64,000 nucleotides of DNA from Enterobacter ludwigii. GTDB taxonomy: Bacteria > Pseudomonadota > Gammaproteobacteria > Enterobacterales > Enterobacteriaceae. The DNA lies in contig CP083824.1 in NCBI GenBank assembly GCA_023023105.1, positions 2,728,001-2,792,000 of the forward strand, read 5' to 3'. The notes under the pieces are model-generated. The model made no database searches. It saw only the letters and a program-made list of their open reading frames with translations, and was not told where the DNA came from. Each line of letters opens with the position of its first letter. Position 1 is the stretch's first letter. Both the position numbers and the translations under genes were made by a program. Below, one piece after another: positions 10,320 to 20,899 of the stretch.

Positions 10320-11189
10320 ATGAACATGCTGGAAAAAATCCAGTTTCAACTGGAACACCTTAGCAAATCCGAGCGAAAAGTGGCCGAAGTTATTCTCGCG
10401 TCTCCCGCTCAGGCGATTCATTCAAGCATCGCCGCTCTGGCGCAGGAAGCGAGTGTCAGCGAGCCAACGGTAAATCGCTTCTGCCGTAGCCTGGAAACGC
10501 GCGGCTTTCCTGATTTTAAACTGCATCTGGCACAAAGTCTGGCAAACGGCACACCTTATGTTAATCGTAATGTGGATGAAGACGACAGCGTTGATGCCTA
10601 CACGGCGAAAATTTTTGAGTCAGCGATGGCCACACTTGACCACGTCCGCCAGTCTCTGGATATGAGTTCGGTAAATCGTGCGGTGGATTTACTCACCCAG
10701 GCCAAGCGGATTGCCTTCTTTGGTCTTGGGTCATCGGCAGCCGTGGCGCATGACGCCATGAATAAATTCTTCCGCTTTAACGTGCCGGTTATTTATTCCG
10801 ATGACATTGTGCTGCAACGCATGAGCTGTATGAATTGCAGTGAAGATGACGTCGTGGTACTGATTTCGCACACCGGACGTACCAAGAGCCAGGTAGAACT
10901 GGCCCAGCTGGCGCGTGAAAACGATGCCATGGTGATCGCTCTCACGACGGCAGGGACACCGCTGGCCCGTGAGGCCACGCTGGCGATTACCCTCGACGTA
11001 CCGGAAGACACCGATATCTATATGCCGATGGTCTCCCGTCTGGCGCAGCTCACGGTGATTGACGTGCTGGCGACCGGTTTTACCCTACGAAGAGGGGCAA
11101 AATTCAGAGATAACTTGAAGCGTGTCAAGGAAGCGCTTAAGGAATCGCGTTTTGATAAAGAATTGCTTATAAAGAGCGATGTTCCCTGA
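10320..11189 (+). CDS. hexR: HexR, RpiR-family regulator of hexose catabolism
   Basis: A 289-residue RpiR-family repressor, the E. coli length. Residues about 1-77 form the N-terminal helix-turn-helix domain (ASVSEPTVNRFCRSLETRGFPDF, positions about 43-65 with the recognition helix), and residues about 120-260 the SIS sugar-phosphate-binding domain (GLGSSAAVAHDA; LISHTGRTK). KDPG is the known effector in relatives. The start MNMLEKIQ at 10320 follows E. coli; twelve more in-frame codons exist upstream but would overlap a leader inverted repeat. It is divergent from zwf and precedes pykA, both of which are plausible targets. Confidence 0.93.
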   Translation: MNMLEKIQFQLEHLSKSERKVAEVILASPAQAIHSSIAALAQEASVSEPTVNRFCRSLETRGFPDFKLHLAQSLANGTPYVNRNVDEDDSVDAYTAKIFESAMATLDHVRQSLDMSSVNRAVDLLTQAKRIAFFGLGSSAAVAHDAMNKFFRFNVPVIYSDDIVLQRMSCMNCSEDDVVVLISHTGRTKSQVELAQLARENDAMVIALTTAGTPLAREATLAITLDVPEDTDIYMPMVSRLAQLTVIDVLATGFTLRRGAKFRDNLKRVKEALKESRFDKELLIKSDVP

Positions 11190-11328
11190 TAGTTGATAAC
11201 AAAACGTCACGAATAATGACGATGTAACGATTTACGGCATTCGGTCCACTCTCTGCCGCCTTGCGGCAAATGAAGGCCGATTCAATGTTCACGCAACACC
11301 AAAGTTGTTTCAGTCAACGGAGTAATAC

Positions 11329-12771
11329 ATGTCCAGAAGGCTTCGCAGAACCAAGATCGTAACCACCTTAGGCCCGGCCACCGATCGCGATAATAACCTC
11401 GAAAAGATTATCGCCGCAGGTGCCAACGTGGTGCGTATGAACTTCTCTCACGGTACGCCAGAAGACCATAAATTACGTGCCGATAAAGTGCGTGAAATCG
11501 CAGCAAAACTGGGGCGCCATGTTGCCATCCTCGGCGATCTGCAAGGTCCTAAAATTCGTGTATCGACCTTTAAAGAGGGAAAAGTTTTCCTCAATATTGG
11601 CGACAAATTCCTGCTTGATGCCAACCTCGGCAAAGGTGAAGGCGATAAAGAAAAAGTCGGGATTGACTATAAAGGCCTGCCGGCTGACGTGGTGCCTGGC
11701 GATATCCTGCTGCTCGACGACGGTCGCGTACAGCTGAAAGTGCTGGAAGTTCAGGGCATGAAAGTGTTCACCGAAGTCACCGTCGGCGGCCCGCTCTCCA
11801 ACAACAAAGGTATTAACAAACTGGGCGGCGGCCTCTCTGCAGAAGCGCTTACCGATAAAGACAAAGCGGATATCGTTACCGCTGCGCTGATCGGCGTTGA
11901 CTACCTGGCCGTCTCCTTCCCACGCTGCGGTGAAGACCTGAACTATGCGCGCCGACTGGCACGTGATGCTGGTTGCGATGCCAAAATCGTCGCTAAAGTT
12001 GAACGCGCGGAAGCCGTTTGCGATCAGGACGCCATGGACGACGTGATTCTCGCCTCTGACGTGGTGATGGTTGCCCGTGGCGACCTGGGTGTGGAAATCG
12101 GCGACCCTGAGCTGGTGGGTATCCAGAAAGCGCTGATTCGCCGCGCACGTCAGCTGAACCGCGCGGTGATCACCGCCACTCAGATGATGGAATCCATGAT
12201 CACCAACCCAATGCCAACCCGTGCGGAAGTCATGGACGTGGCCAACGCCGTGCTGGACGGTACCGATGCGGTTATGCTTTCAGCGGAAACCGCAGCAGGC
12301 CAGTATCCTGCAGAAACCGTGGCCGCCATGGCGCGCGTTTGTCTGGGTGCTGAGAAGATCCCAAGCATTAATGTCTCTAAACACCGTCTGGACGTTCAGT
12401 TCGACAATGTGGAAGAAGCGATTGCGATGTCCGCCATGTACGCTGCCAACCACCTGAAGGGCGTTACCGCAATCATCACCATGACCGAATCTGGCCGTAC
12501 CGCGCTGATGACCTCCCGTATCAGTTCCGGCTTACCTATCTTCGCCATGTCCCGTCACGAGCGTACGCTGAACCTGACGGCGCTGTATCGCGGTGTTACC
12601 CCTGTTCACTTCGATAGCACCAATGACGGCGTGGCTGCGGCACACGACGCCGTAAACCTTCTGCGTGACAAAGGCTATCTGGTATCCGGTGATATCGTCA
12701 TCGTGACCCAGGGTGATGTGATGAGCACCATCGGCTCAACCAACACCACTCGCGTTATGACAGTCGAGTAA
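11329..12771 (+). CDS. pykA: Pyruvate kinase II
   Basis: A 480-residue pyruvate kinase, the length of E. coli PykA rather than PykF (470). It transfers phosphate from phosphoenolpyruvate to ADP as the last step of glycolysis. Visible motifs include [14 protein letters not shown] near the N terminus, [11 protein letters not shown], the signature with the catalytic lysine [11 protein letters not shown] (about 221-231), and GDLGVEIG and ATQMMESMI around the metal and PEP site. The C-terminal domain should bind AMP, the activator of this isozyme. AACGGAG precedes the ATG. A strong hairpin terminator follows 14 bases after the stop. Confidence 0.97.
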   Translation: MSRRLRRTKIVTTLGPATDRDNNLEKIIAAGANVVRMNFSHGTPEDHKLRADKVREIAAKLGRHVAILGDLQGPKIRVSTFKEGKVFLNIGDKFLLDANLGKGEGDKEKVGIDYKGLPADVVPGDILLLDDGRVQLKVLEVQGMKVFTEVTVGGPLSNNKGINKLGGGLSAEALTDKDKADIVTAALIGVDYLAVSFPRCGEDLNYARRLARDAGCDAKIVAKVERAEAVCDQDAMDDVILASDVVMVARGDLGVEIGDPELVGIQKALIRRARQLNRAVITATQMMESMITNPMPTRAEVMDVANAVLDGTDAVMLSAETAAGQYPAETVAAMARVCLGAEKIPSINVSKHRLDVQFDNVEEAIAMSAMYAANHLKGVTAIITMTESGRTALMTSRISSGLPIFAMSRHERTLNLTALYRGVTPVHFDSTNDGVAAAHDAVNLLRDKGYLVSGDIVIVTQGDVMSTIGSTNTTRVMTVE

Positions 12772-12784
12772 GTCAGTCTCTGTT

Positions 12785-12818
12785 AAAAAGCCCTCTCCTT
12801 TCAGAGAGGGCTTTTTTT
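12785..12818. terminator. Bidirectional terminator between pykA and lpxM
   Basis: An 8-bp stem (GCCCTCTC at 12790-12797 with GAGAGGGC at 12804-12811) is flanked by A5 on the left and T7 on the right. The stop codon of the convergent lpxM lies inside the T run, so the same hairpin serves both genes. Confidence 0.92.
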
Positions 12819-13788
12819 ATTTCGTTGGAAAAAGCTCTTTGCGTTTATACGGCTCTTTTTCGCCTGGCTTACGCGTTTTAAGCAGTTTCAGTATCCACGT
12901 GTACTGCTCCGCATGCGGTCCCACCAGTATTTCCACCTCTTCGTTCATTCGACGCGCAATGGTGTTATCGTCTGCAGTGAGCAGATCATCCATCGGCGGA
13001 CGAACTTCAATGCTCAGACGATGGGTATTACCGTCGTAGACCGGGAAAAGCGGAATAACACGGGCACGGCACACCTTCATCAGACGGCCAATCGCAGGTA
13101 GTGTCGCTTTGTAAGTCGCGAAGAAATCCACAAACTCACTGTGTTCCGGGCCGTGATCCTGATCTGGCAAATAGTAGCCCCAGTAGCCCTGACGTACGGA
13201 CTGAATAAACGGCTTGATACCATCATTGCGCGCATGTAGGCGACCACCGAAACGGCGACGTACCGTATTCCACACGTAATCAAAGATCTTGTTACCCTGA
13301 TTATGGAACATTGCCGCCATTTTTTGTCCCTGCGACGCCATCAGCATAGCTGGAATATCAACGCCCCAGCCGTGCGGAACGAGAAAAATGACCTTCTCGT
13401 TGTTGCGACGCATCTCATCAATGATTTCCAGACCTTTCCAGTCAACGCGATCCATGACTTTCTCCGGCCCTTTCAGCGCCAGTTCAGCCATCATCGCCAT
13501 CGCCTGTGGCGCAGTGGTATACATGGCATCAATAATGGCCTCCCGCTCTGCGTCGCTCTTTTCCGGGAAACAGTAGTAAAGATTAATTTGCGCGCGGCGA
13601 CGGGCACTTTTGCCTAAGCGTCCGGCCAGGCGACCTATTTTGCCCAGCACAGGATCGCGTACAGAAGCTGGTAGCATCGCAATACCCGCAAATGCATAAA
13701 CGCCAAGCCAGGCACCCCAGTTACGCGGGTGACGGAAAGATTTTTCAAACTCGGGAATGTATTCAATATTGTTTTTTTGGGTTTCCAT
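12817..13788 (-). CDS. lpxM: Lipid A myristoyltransferase
   Basis: A 323-residue late acyltransferase of lipid A synthesis, the E. coli LpxM (MsbB) length. It transfers myristate from acyl carrier protein to the 3'-linked hydroxymyristate, giving hexa-acylated lipid A, at the inner membrane. The HX4D catalytic motif is HGWGVD (about residues 138-143), and an N-terminal hydrophobic helix (WGAWLGVYAFAGIAML, about 24-39) anchors it. It stands alone, between convergent pykA and the mepM terminator. The final codons run into the shared terminator. Confidence 0.95.
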   Translation of the reverse strand: METQKNNIEYIPEFEKSFRHPRNWGAWLGVYAFAGIAMLPASVRDPVLGKIGRLAGRLGKSARRRAQINLYYCFPEKSDAEREAIIDAMYTTAPQAMAMMAELALKGPEKVMDRVDWKGLEIIDEMRRNNEKVIFLVPHGWGVDIPAMLMASQGQKMAAMFHNQGNKIFDYVWNTVRRRFGGRLHARNDGIKPFIQSVRQGYWGYYLPDQDHGPEHSEFVDFFATYKATLPAIGRLMKVCRARVIPLFPVYDGNTHRLSIEVRPPMDDLLTADDNTIARRMNEEVEILVGPHAEQYTWILKLLKTRKPGEKEPYKRKELFPTK

Positions 13789-13857
13789 GCTGGATCCAGG
13801 GTCTGATGACGCAAAATTTTATTCAGATAGTGTAGCGAGGCAGTCGCCCACGCACAA

Positions 13858-13893
13858 AAGAAAAAGCCGGCGCACACTGACACCGGCTTTTTA
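13858..13893 (-). terminator. Terminator downstream of mepM
   Basis: On the minus strand a 9-bp stem (AAAAGCCGG with CCGGCTTTT, 13862-13870 and 13883-13891) is followed by a T-rich tract. It lies 16 bases past the mepM stop and separates mepM from lpxM. Confidence 0.88.
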
Positions 13894-13908
13894 AACAACA
13901 CAGAAGGC

Positions 13909-15228
13909 TTAGTCTAAGCTCAGCTGCGGCACCACCTCTTTCACCTGCGCCAGGTAATCAGAACGATCTTTACCTGTCAGGCCTTCGGTGCGCGGCAGTT
14001 TCGCCGTCAGCGGGTTCACGGCTTGCTGGTTGATCCATACTTCATAGTGCAGGTGCGGGCCGGTAGAACGTCCGGTATTGCCTGACAGCGCGATACGGTC
14101 ACCACGTTTCACTTTCTGACCCGGTTTGACCAACAACTTGCGCAGGTGCATATAGCGAGTCGTGTAAGTACGACCATGACGCACCGCAACATAGTATCCA
14201 GCTGCTCCGCTGCGTTTGGCCATGACCACTTCACCATCACCCACAGCCAGTACCGGTGTACCCTGCGGCATAGCAAAATCAACGCCACGATGCGGTGCAA
14301 CACGCCCGGTGACCGGGTTCAGACGGCGCGGATTGAAGTTAGAGGAAACGCGGAACTGTTTCGCCGTCGGGAAGCGCATGAAGCCTTTCGCAAGACCTGT
14401 ACCGCTGCGGTCATAGAACTTGCCGTCTTCAGCACGAATCGCGTAGTAATCTTTGCCCTCTGAGCGCAAACGCACGCCCAGCAGCTGGCTCTGCTCGCGC
14501 TTACCCTCCAGCATTTCGCGGGACATCAGAACGGAAAACTCATCACCTTTCTTCAGCTTGCGGAAATCCATCTGCCACTGCATGGCTTTGATGACAGAAC
14601 TGATTTCAGCGCTGGTCAACCCTGCATCTCGGGCACTGGAAACAAAGCTTGCGCCCACGGTCCCTTTCATAACGCTATTGACCCAGTCGCCCTTCTGCAT
14701 TTCGCTGGTCATTTTGAAACCGTTTGCAGTGCGTTCGTAGGTGCGGGTTTCGCGGCGAGACATTTCCCAGGTCAGACTCTGCAGATCGCCATCTGCCGTT
14801 AATGTCCATGAGAGCTGTTGCCCTATTTTCAAATTACGGAGATCTTTATCTGCAGCCGCCAGCTGGCTGATATTGCCCATGTCGATGCCGTACTGGTTCA
14901 GTACACTACTCAGCGTATCCCCGGTAGAAACAACGTATTCGTGGGTCCCTGCGTCGCTCTCGGTTTTATCGTCCAGTTCATCTTGTGGGATAGCTTCATC
15001 TTCCTGAGCCGCCTGATCGATAGGCTCACTGGCTTCAGGCAGCAAAGAACGGATTTCGCTCTTTTCGAGCTCTATGGTTTTGATGATAGGGGCAGAACTC
15101 GGGTGGTAAACATAGGGCCGCCAGACGGCGACCGCTAAAGTGAGAACTGTAAGCGACCCCAGCATAACGCGATGGGGTCGAGGCAGATTGTTAAATGCCA
15201 GGGCGACAGAGCGGGCTATCTGTTGCAC
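13909..15228 (-). CDS. mepM: Murein DD-endopeptidase MepM
   Basis: A 439-residue M23 metallopeptidase (formerly YebA), one residue shorter than in E. coli. It cuts the D-Ala-mDAP crosslinks of peptidoglycan in the periplasm so that new strands can be inserted. An N-terminal membrane anchor (VMLGSLTVLTLAVAVW, about 21-36) and an acidic linker are followed by a LysM-like domain (YVVSTGDTLSSVLNQYGI) and the C-terminal peptidase with the zinc motifs HRGVDFA and GPHLHYE. It starts with GTG at 15228, preceded by GAGGAAG. Only 15 bases separate it from znuA, so it is probably co-transcribed and under Zur control. Confidence 0.95.
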   Translation of the reverse strand: MQQIARSVALAFNNLPRPHRVMLGSLTVLTLAVAVWRPYVYHPSSAPIIKTIELEKSEIRSLLPEASEPIDQAAQEDEAIPQDELDDKTESDAGTHEYVVSTGDTLSSVLNQYGIDMGNISQLAAADKDLRNLKIGQQLSWTLTADGDLQSLTWEMSRRETRTYERTANGFKMTSEMQKGDWVNSVMKGTVGASFVSSARDAGLTSAEISSVIKAMQWQMDFRKLKKGDEFSVLMSREMLEGKREQSQLLGVRLRSEGKDYYAIRAEDGKFYDRSGTGLAKGFMRFPTAKQFRVSSNFNPRRLNPVTGRVAPHRGVDFAMPQGTPVLAVGDGEVVMAKRSGAAGYYVAVRHGRTYTTRYMHLRKLLVKPGQKVKRGDRIALSGNTGRSTGPHLHYEVWINQQAVNPLTAKLPRTEGLTGKDRSDYLAQVKEVVPQLSLD

Positions 15229-15243
15229 GTATTCACTTCCTCG

Positions 15244-16188
15244 TTAATCTCCTTTCAGGCAGCTCGCATACTGGTTCGCCAGTTGGCTGAGAAACTGCGA
15301 ATAGCTCGCTTTGCTCAACTGGATATTCGTTCCTAGCGGGTCAAGGGTCCCCATGCGCACGGATGTCCCCCTGGCCACGGCTTCTACGACCGCTGGCCTG
15401 AACTGTGGCTCAGCAAAAACGCATGTCGCTTTTTGCTCAACCAACTGTGTTCTGATTTCATGTAAACGCTGCGCACCAGGTTGAATTTCAGGGTTGACGG
15501 TAAAATGACCCAGCGGGGTCAGACCGTAGTGTTTTTCGTAATAGCCATAGGCGTCATGAAAAACGAAATACCCTTTTCCTTTCAACGGTGCGAGCTCAGT
15601 ACCTACCTGCTTATCGGTTGCGGCTAATTGTGCCTCAAAATCCTTCAGGTTGGCGTCTAGTTTGGCTCGACTTTGCGGCATAAGTTCCACTAATTTGTCA
15701 TGGATTGCAACCGCTGAAAGCCGCGCTATCTCTGGGGATAACCAAAGATGCATGTTGTACTCGCCGTGATGGTGATCTCCATCACCTTTTTCGCCGTCTG
15801 CAGCATGATGGTCATGTTCGTCGCCGTCGTCATCCGACCCTTTCATGAGCAACGGTTTCACGCCAGGGAGTTCGGCAATCGCGACCTGTTTTTCGTCAAC
15901 AATCTGTTTCGCTGACTTCTGCATAAACGCTTCCATTTCCGGACCAATCCAGACGACTAAGTCCGCGTTTTGTAAGCGCTTTACATCTGACGGGCGCAGG
16001 GAATAGTCATGCTCGGATGCACCATCAGGGAGCAGAACCTGGGTTTCCGTTACCCCGTCTGCAATGGCAGATGCGATGAATCCAAGCGGTTTAAGCGAAG
16101 CGACAACCGCAGCGTTAACATCTTGTGCGGTTGTACCCCAAAGGGCAGCGGATAATGCTGCGAAAAGAAGCGTATTTTTATGTAACAT
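15244..16188 (-). CDS. znuA: Zinc ABC transporter periplasmic binding protein
   Basis: A 314-residue zinc-binding protein of the ZnuABC importer, four residues longer than E. coli ZnuA. It has a signal peptide ([18 protein letters not shown] start), the TroA fold, and between the second and third metal-binding histidines a charged His-rich loop ([18 protein letters not shown] then HHHG, about residues 120-145). Zinc ligands are expected at the histidines in SEHDYSL, MHLWLSP and VFHDAYG. The start at 16188 follows homology; an ATG five codons upstream (16203) is possible, and the frame is open still further. A Zur box lies upstream, shared with divergent znuC; mepM follows after 15 bases. Confidence 0.95.
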   Translation of the reverse strand: MLHKNTLLFAALSAALWGTTAQDVNAAVVASLKPLGFIASAIADGVTETQVLLPDGASEHDYSLRPSDVKRLQNADLVVWIGPEMEAFMQKSAKQIVDEKQVAIAELPGVKPLLMKGSDDDGDEHDHHAADGEKGDGDHHHGEYNMHLWLSPEIARLSAVAIHDKLVELMPQSRAKLDANLKDFEAQLAATDKQVGTELAPLKGKGYFVFHDAYGYYEKHYGLTPLGHFTVNPEIQPGAQRLHEIRTQLVEQKATCVFAEPQFRPAVVEAVARGTSVRMGTLDPLGTNIQLSKASYSQFLSQLANQYASCLKGD

Positions 16189-16218
16189 AATGCGACTAAT
16201 CATCGTAGTGAATGCGTG

Positions 16219-16239
16219 GAATGTGATATTATAACATTC
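16219..16239. promoter_or_regulatory. Zur operator between znuA and znuC
   Basis: A 21-base palindrome, GAATGTGATA-T-TATAACATTC, in which 9 of 10 base pairs across the centre are complementary. It resembles the gammaproteobacterial Zur consensus (GAAATGTTATA-N-TATAACATTTC) and is placed 31 bases from the znuA start and 27 bases from the znuC start, so one zinc-loaded Zur dimer pair could repress both divergent transcripts. Confidence 0.88.
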
Positions 16240-16265
16240 GTTGACTTCTTCAAGCTTAAAATGAC

Positions 16266-17021
16266 ATGACGACATTGGTTTCTCTTGAAAATATTTCGGT
16301 CTCATTCGGGCAGCGCCGCGTCCTCTCTGACGTGTCGCTCGATCTGAAGCCCGGCAAAATTCTGACGCTGCTCGGTCCCAATGGCGCCGGAAAATCTACC
16401 CTGGTGCGCGTGGTGCTGGGTCTGGTCGCACCCGATGAAGGCGTGATCAAGCGCGAGGAAAAATTGCGTATTGGCTATGTGCCGCAAAAACTTCACCTCG
16501 ACGCCACGCTGCCGCTGACGGTCAGCCGTTTCCTGCGTCTGCGCCCCGGCACCCGTAAAGCCGATATTCTCCCGGCACTGAAACGCGTGCAGGCGGGCCA
16601 TCTTGTCGATGCGCCTCTGCAAAAACTGTCCGGCGGTGAAACGCAGCGAGTTTTACTCGCCCGCGCGCTGCTGAGCAGCCCGCAGCTGCTGGTACTGGAT
16701 GAGCCGACTCAGGGTGTGGATGTGAATGGTCAGGTTGCGCTTTATGATTTGATCGACCAGCTACGTCGAGAGCTTGATTGCGCAGTGCTGATGGTGTCCC
16801 ATGACCTGCATCTGGTCATGGCAAAAACTGACGAAGTGCTGTGTCTCAACCACCATATTTGCTGCTCCGGCACGCCTGAAGTGGTGTCAATGCATCCGGA
16901 GTTTATCTCCATGTTTGGCCCTCGCGGTGCTGAGCAACTGGGCATTTATCGCCATCATCATAATCATCGCCATGATTTACAGGGACGAATTGTCCTGCGC
17001 CGGGGAAATGGACACTCATGA
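16266..17021 (+). CDS. znuC: Zinc ABC transporter ATP-binding protein
   Basis: A 251-residue ATPase of the zinc importer, the E. coli length and almost identical to it. Walker A is GPNGAGKST (about 39-47), the ABC signature LSGGETQRV (about 122-130) and Walker [11 protein letters not shown]. The C terminus has a histidine-rich run, [10 protein letters not shown], kept from E. coli, which may sense or handle zinc. It is divergent from znuA across the Zur box and overlaps znuB by four bases (ATGA), indicating translational coupling with its membrane partner. Confidence 0.96.
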   Translation: MTTLVSLENISVSFGQRRVLSDVSLDLKPGKILTLLGPNGAGKSTLVRVVLGLVAPDEGVIKREEKLRIGYVPQKLHLDATLPLTVSRFLRLRPGTRKADILPALKRVQAGHLVDAPLQKLSGGETQRVLLARALLSSPQLLVLDEPTQGVDVNGQVALYDLIDQLRRELDCAVLMVSHDLHLVMAKTDEVLCLNHHICCSGTPEVVSMHPEFISMFGPRGAEQLGIYRHHHNHRHDLQGRIVLRRGNGHS

Positions 17022-17803
17022 TTGAACTGTTACTGCCCGGCTGGTTAGCCGGGATTATGCTTGCCTGCGCCGCGGGCCCACTCGGCTCGTTTGTTGTCTG
17101 GCGCAGAATGTCCTATTTTGGCGATACCCTGGCGCATGCCTCTCTGCTGGGCGTCGCTTTTGGTCTGTTACTGAACGTCAACCCTTTCTATGCGGTGATT
17201 GTAGTCACGCTGCTCCTTGCCGGGGGGCTGGTCTGGCTGGAAAAACGCCCACACCTCGCCATTGATACGCTGCTTGGCATCATGGCGCACAGTGCCCTGT
17301 CGCTGGGTCTGGTCGTCGTGAGCCTGATGTCGAACATTCGCGTCGACCTGATGGCCTACCTGTTCGGCGACCTGCTGGCCGTGACGCCAGAAGATCTGAT
17401 CTCTATCGCCATTGGTGTCGTCGTGGTGCTCGGCATTCTGCTCTGGCAGTGGCGTAATTTGCTGGCGATGACCGTAAGTCCGGATCTGGCGTTTGTTGAC
17501 GGCGTGAAATTGCAGCGCGTGAAGTTGCTGCTGATGCTGGTAACAGCGTTGACCATTGGTGTGGCGATGAAGTTTGTTGGAGCGCTGATTATTACCTCCC
17601 TTCTGATCATTCCGGCAGCAACAGCGCGCCGCTTTGCCCGCACGCCAGAACAGATGGCCGGTGTGGCCGTGATTATCGGGATGATTGCGGTAACGGGTGG
17701 ATTAACCTTCTCGGCGTTTTATGACACGCCTGCAGGGCCGTCTGTGGTGCTGTGTGCAGCGGTGCTGTTTATTTTCAGTATGATGAAGAAGACGGCAAGT
17801 TGA
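17018..17803 (+). CDS. znuB: Zinc ABC transporter permease
   Basis: A 261-residue integral membrane protein of the ABC-3 family, the E. coli length, with about eight hydrophobic segments spread over the chain. It forms the dimeric zinc channel with ZnuC and receives zinc from ZnuA. The start overlaps the znuC stop by four bases. A GC-rich hairpin follows before the convergent ruvB. Confidence 0.95.
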   Translation: MIELLLPGWLAGIMLACAAGPLGSFVVWRRMSYFGDTLAHASLLGVAFGLLLNVNPFYAVIVVTLLLAGGLVWLEKRPHLAIDTLLGIMAHSALSLGLVVVSLMSNIRVDLMAYLFGDLLAVTPEDLISIAIGVVVVLGILLWQWRNLLAMTVSPDLAFVDGVKLQRVKLLLMLVTALTIGVAMKFVGALIITSLLIIPAATARRFARTPEQMAGVAVIIGMIAVTGGLTFSAFYDTPAGPSVVLCAAVLFIFSMMKKTAS

Positions 17804-17832
17804 CATCGAGGGCGCTGATGCCCTCACCCTGC

Positions 17833-17853
17833 CCCTCTCCCGTTGGGAGAGGG
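17833..17853. terminator. Hairpin between convergent znuB and ruvB
   Basis: A perfect 9-bp inverted repeat (CCCTCTCCC, GTT loop, GGGAGAGGG) in a CCCTCACCCTGCCC context. Hairpins of this kind recur between genes in Enterobacter genomes. There is no long T run on either side, so it may be a factor-assisted terminator or a transcript-stabilising stem. Confidence 0.6.
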
Positions 17854-17862
17854 AATTAAACA

Positions 17863-18876
<1,014 letters not shown>

Positions 18877-18881
18877 TTACC

Positions 18882-19496
18882 TCACAATGCAGCGCGCAGC
18901 GCTTCACGAATCAGAGTTTCACTGCTGGCATCCGGTTTGGCGATTTTACTCACCATACGGCTGGCCTCCTGAGGTTTATAGCCCAGTGCCACCAGCGCAG
19001 CAACCGCTTCCTGCTCGGCGTCATCATCCGTCGCTGGCGCGCCAGGCGAGGTCAGCACCAGATCGGTCGCAGGGGTAAAGAGATCGCCATGCAGCCCTTT
19101 GAAGCGATCTTTCATTTCGACAATCAGACGCTCGGCGGTTTTCTTGCCGATACCCGGAAGCTTAATCAGCGCTGCGGGATCTTCGCGCTCAACGGCATTC
19201 ACAAACTGTGGAGCTGACATACCGGAGAGAATTGCCAGCGCCAGCTTCGGCCCGACGCCGTTGGTTTTAATCAGCTCGCGGAACAGGGTACGTTCCTGTT
19301 TGTTGTTGAAGCCGTACAGCAGCTGAGCATCTTCACGCACCACAAACTGAGTAAAGACAATCGCCTCTTTACCCGCGTCCGGCAGCTCGTAGAAGCAGGT
19401 CATCGGCATATGGACTTCATAGCCCACGCCACCCACTTCCAGCAGCACTAACGGGGGTTGTTTTTCAATGATGATGCCTCTGAGTCTGCCTATCAC
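18882..19496 (-). CDS. ruvA: Holliday junction branch migration protein RuvA
   Basis: A 204-residue protein, one residue longer than E. coli RuvA. The tetramer binds and flattens four-way junctions and loads RuvB. Domain I begins with [16 protein letters not shown], two helix-hairpin-helix motifs follow ([14 protein letters not shown] and [13 protein letters not shown]), and an acidic linker ([10 protein letters not shown]) leads to the RuvB-binding domain III. Translation starts at the GTG at 19496, as in E. coli, with AGGAGCG upstream; further in-frame codons upstream run into the ruvC terminator. SOS regulation is expected, but no LexA box was recognised. Confidence 0.95.
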   Translation of the reverse strand: MIGRLRGIIIEKQPPLVLLEVGGVGYEVHMPMTCFYELPDAGKEAIVFTQFVVREDAQLLYGFNNKQERTLFRELIKTNGVGPKLALAILSGMSAPQFVNAVEREDPAALIKLPGIGKKTAERLIVEMKDRFKGLHGDLFTPATDLVLTSPGAPATDDDAEQEAVAALVALGYKPQEASRMVSKIAKPDASSETLIREALRAAL

Positions 19497-19536
19497 GTGA
19501 CGCTCCTGCGTTCTGGAAAAATTAACTGCCGACATA

Positions 19537-19567
19537 ATAAAAAAAGGCTGGATAAACATCCAGCCTG
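19537..19567 (-). terminator. Terminator between ruvC and ruvA
   Basis: On the minus strand, AGGCTGGAT pairs with ATCCAGCCT around a four-base loop and is followed by seven T residues (19539-19545). It lies ten bases past the ruvC stop and separates ruvC from ruvAB. E. coli has the divergent gene yebB at this position; none is present here. Confidence 0.9.
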
Positions 19568-19575
19568 ATTTTTCA

Positions 19576-20097
19576 TTATCGTAACCTGCCTCGCGCCAGA
19601 TTGAGCCGCGACTCGCTCATTTGCATCGCGTTCTGGCTGACGTGACAGTGGGTAATCGCGATAGCCAGCGCATCCGCGGCGTCCGCCTGGGGGTTCGCGG
19701 GGAGCTTCAACAAGGTTCGCACCATGTGCTGCACCTGGCTTTTCTCCGCGCTGCCAATCCCCACCACCGTCTGCTTGACCTGCCTTGCCGCGTATTCGAA
19801 CACCGGTAAATCCTGGTTTACGGCAGCAACAATGGCCACACCGCGCGCCTGACCAAGCTTTAATGCCGAATCAGCGTTTTTGGCCATAAAGACCTGTTCG
19901 ATGGCGAAATAGTCTGGCTGGAACTGGGTGATAATTTCTGTCACACCTGCGTAGATCAGTTTCAGGCGTGACGGCAGATCGTCCACTTTGGTGCGAATAC
20001 ACCCGCTGCCGAGGTAGGTTAGCTGGCGTCCCACCTGACGGATAACGCCATAGCCGGTGACGCGTGAGCCGGGGTCAATCCCGAGGATAATCGACAT
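19576..20097 (-). CDS. ruvC: Holliday junction resolvase RuvC
   Basis: A 173-residue endonuclease, the E. coli length. The dimer cuts two strands of opposite polarity in Holliday junctions during recombination. The acidic catalytic residues are visible in ILGIDPGS (Asp7), FAIEQVF (Glu66) and the [15 protein letters not shown] segment (about 137-151). ATG at 20097 is chosen over the GTG directly before it, as the protein then has the family length. It forms a likely unit with yebC upstream, with 34 bases between them, and ends at its own terminator. Confidence 0.96.
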   Translation of the reverse strand: MSIILGIDPGSRVTGYGVIRQVGRQLTYLGSGCIRTKVDDLPSRLKLIYAGVTEIITQFQPDYFAIEQVFMAKNADSALKLGQARGVAIVAAVNQDLPVFEYAARQVKQTVVGIGSAEKSQVQHMVRTLLKLPANPQADAADALAIAITHCHVSQNAMQMSESRLNLARGRLR

Positions 20098-20131
20098 CAC
20101 GCGTCTCCCGTTAACGGTTTACACGCTCTCA

Positions 20132-20872
20132 TCAGAGAGTCGCTGCAACCTCATCAGAGATTTCACCGTTGTGATACACTTCCTGCACGTCGTCGCAGTC
20201 TTCGAGCATATCGATCAGGCGCAGAAGTTTCGGTGCAGTTTCCGCATCCATGTCCGCTTTTGTTGATGGGATCATAGACACTTCAGCGTTGTCTGCTTTC
20301 AGACCCGCCGCTTCCAGCGCGTCACGTACCGCACCCATCTCTTCCCACGCGGTGTAGACGTCGATTGCGCCATCATCGAAGGTCACAACGTCTTCTGCAC
20401 CGGCTTCCAGTGCCGCTTCCATGATCACATCTTCGTCGCCTTTCTCGAAGGAGATCACGCCTTTCTTGCTGAACAGATAAGAAACGGAACCGTCAGTTCC
20501 CAGGTTACCACCGGTTTTGGTAAACGCGTGACGCACTTCGGCTACGGTACGGTTACGGTTGTCGGACAGACACTCAACCATGACCGCAGTACCGCCAGGG
20601 CCGTAACCTTCATAAATGATGGTTTCCATGTTCGCGTCTTCATCACCGCCCACGCCACGTGCGATTGCACGGTTCAGGGTGTCACGCGTCATGTTATTAG
20701 ACAGCGCTTTATCAACCGCCGCGCGCAAGCGCGGGTTAGAAGCCGGATCGCCGCCGCCCAGACGTGCCGCTGTTACCAGCTCACGAATGATTTTGGTAAA
20801 GATTTTACCGCGTTTGGCATCCTGTGCCGCTTTACGGTGTTTGGTGTTGGCCCACTTACTATGACCTGCCAT
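20132..20872 (-). CDS. yebC: YebC-family transcription/translation factor
   Basis: A 246-residue protein of the YebC/TACO1 family, the E. coli length. The start [20 protein letters not shown] is the family hallmark. Members were described as DNA-binding regulators, and more recently members of the family have been linked to relief of ribosome stalling at proline stretches; which role applies here cannot be read from sequence. It lies between nudB and ruvC on the same strand (27 and 34 base gaps), the conserved aspS-nudB-yebC-ruvC order. Confidence 0.93.
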   Translation of the reverse strand: MAGHSKWANTKHRKAAQDAKRGKIFTKIIRELVTAARLGGGDPASNPRLRAAVDKALSNNMTRDTLNRAIARGVGGDEDANMETIIYEGYGPGGTAVMVECLSDNRNRTVAEVRHAFTKTGGNLGTDGSVSYLFSKKGVISFEKGDEDVIMEAALEAGAEDVVTFDDGAIDVYTAWEEMGAVRDALEAAGLKADNAEVSMIPSTKADMDAETAPKLLRLIDMLEDCDDVQEVYHNGEISDEVAATL

Positions 20873-20899
20873 AAAAAGTTCTCCAAAAATCGCGCCTTC

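Noticed and set aside
11252..11266. A TGCCGC-CTT-GCGGCA hairpin between hexR and pykA as terminator
   Set aside because: Three-base loop but no T run follows; its role is unclear.
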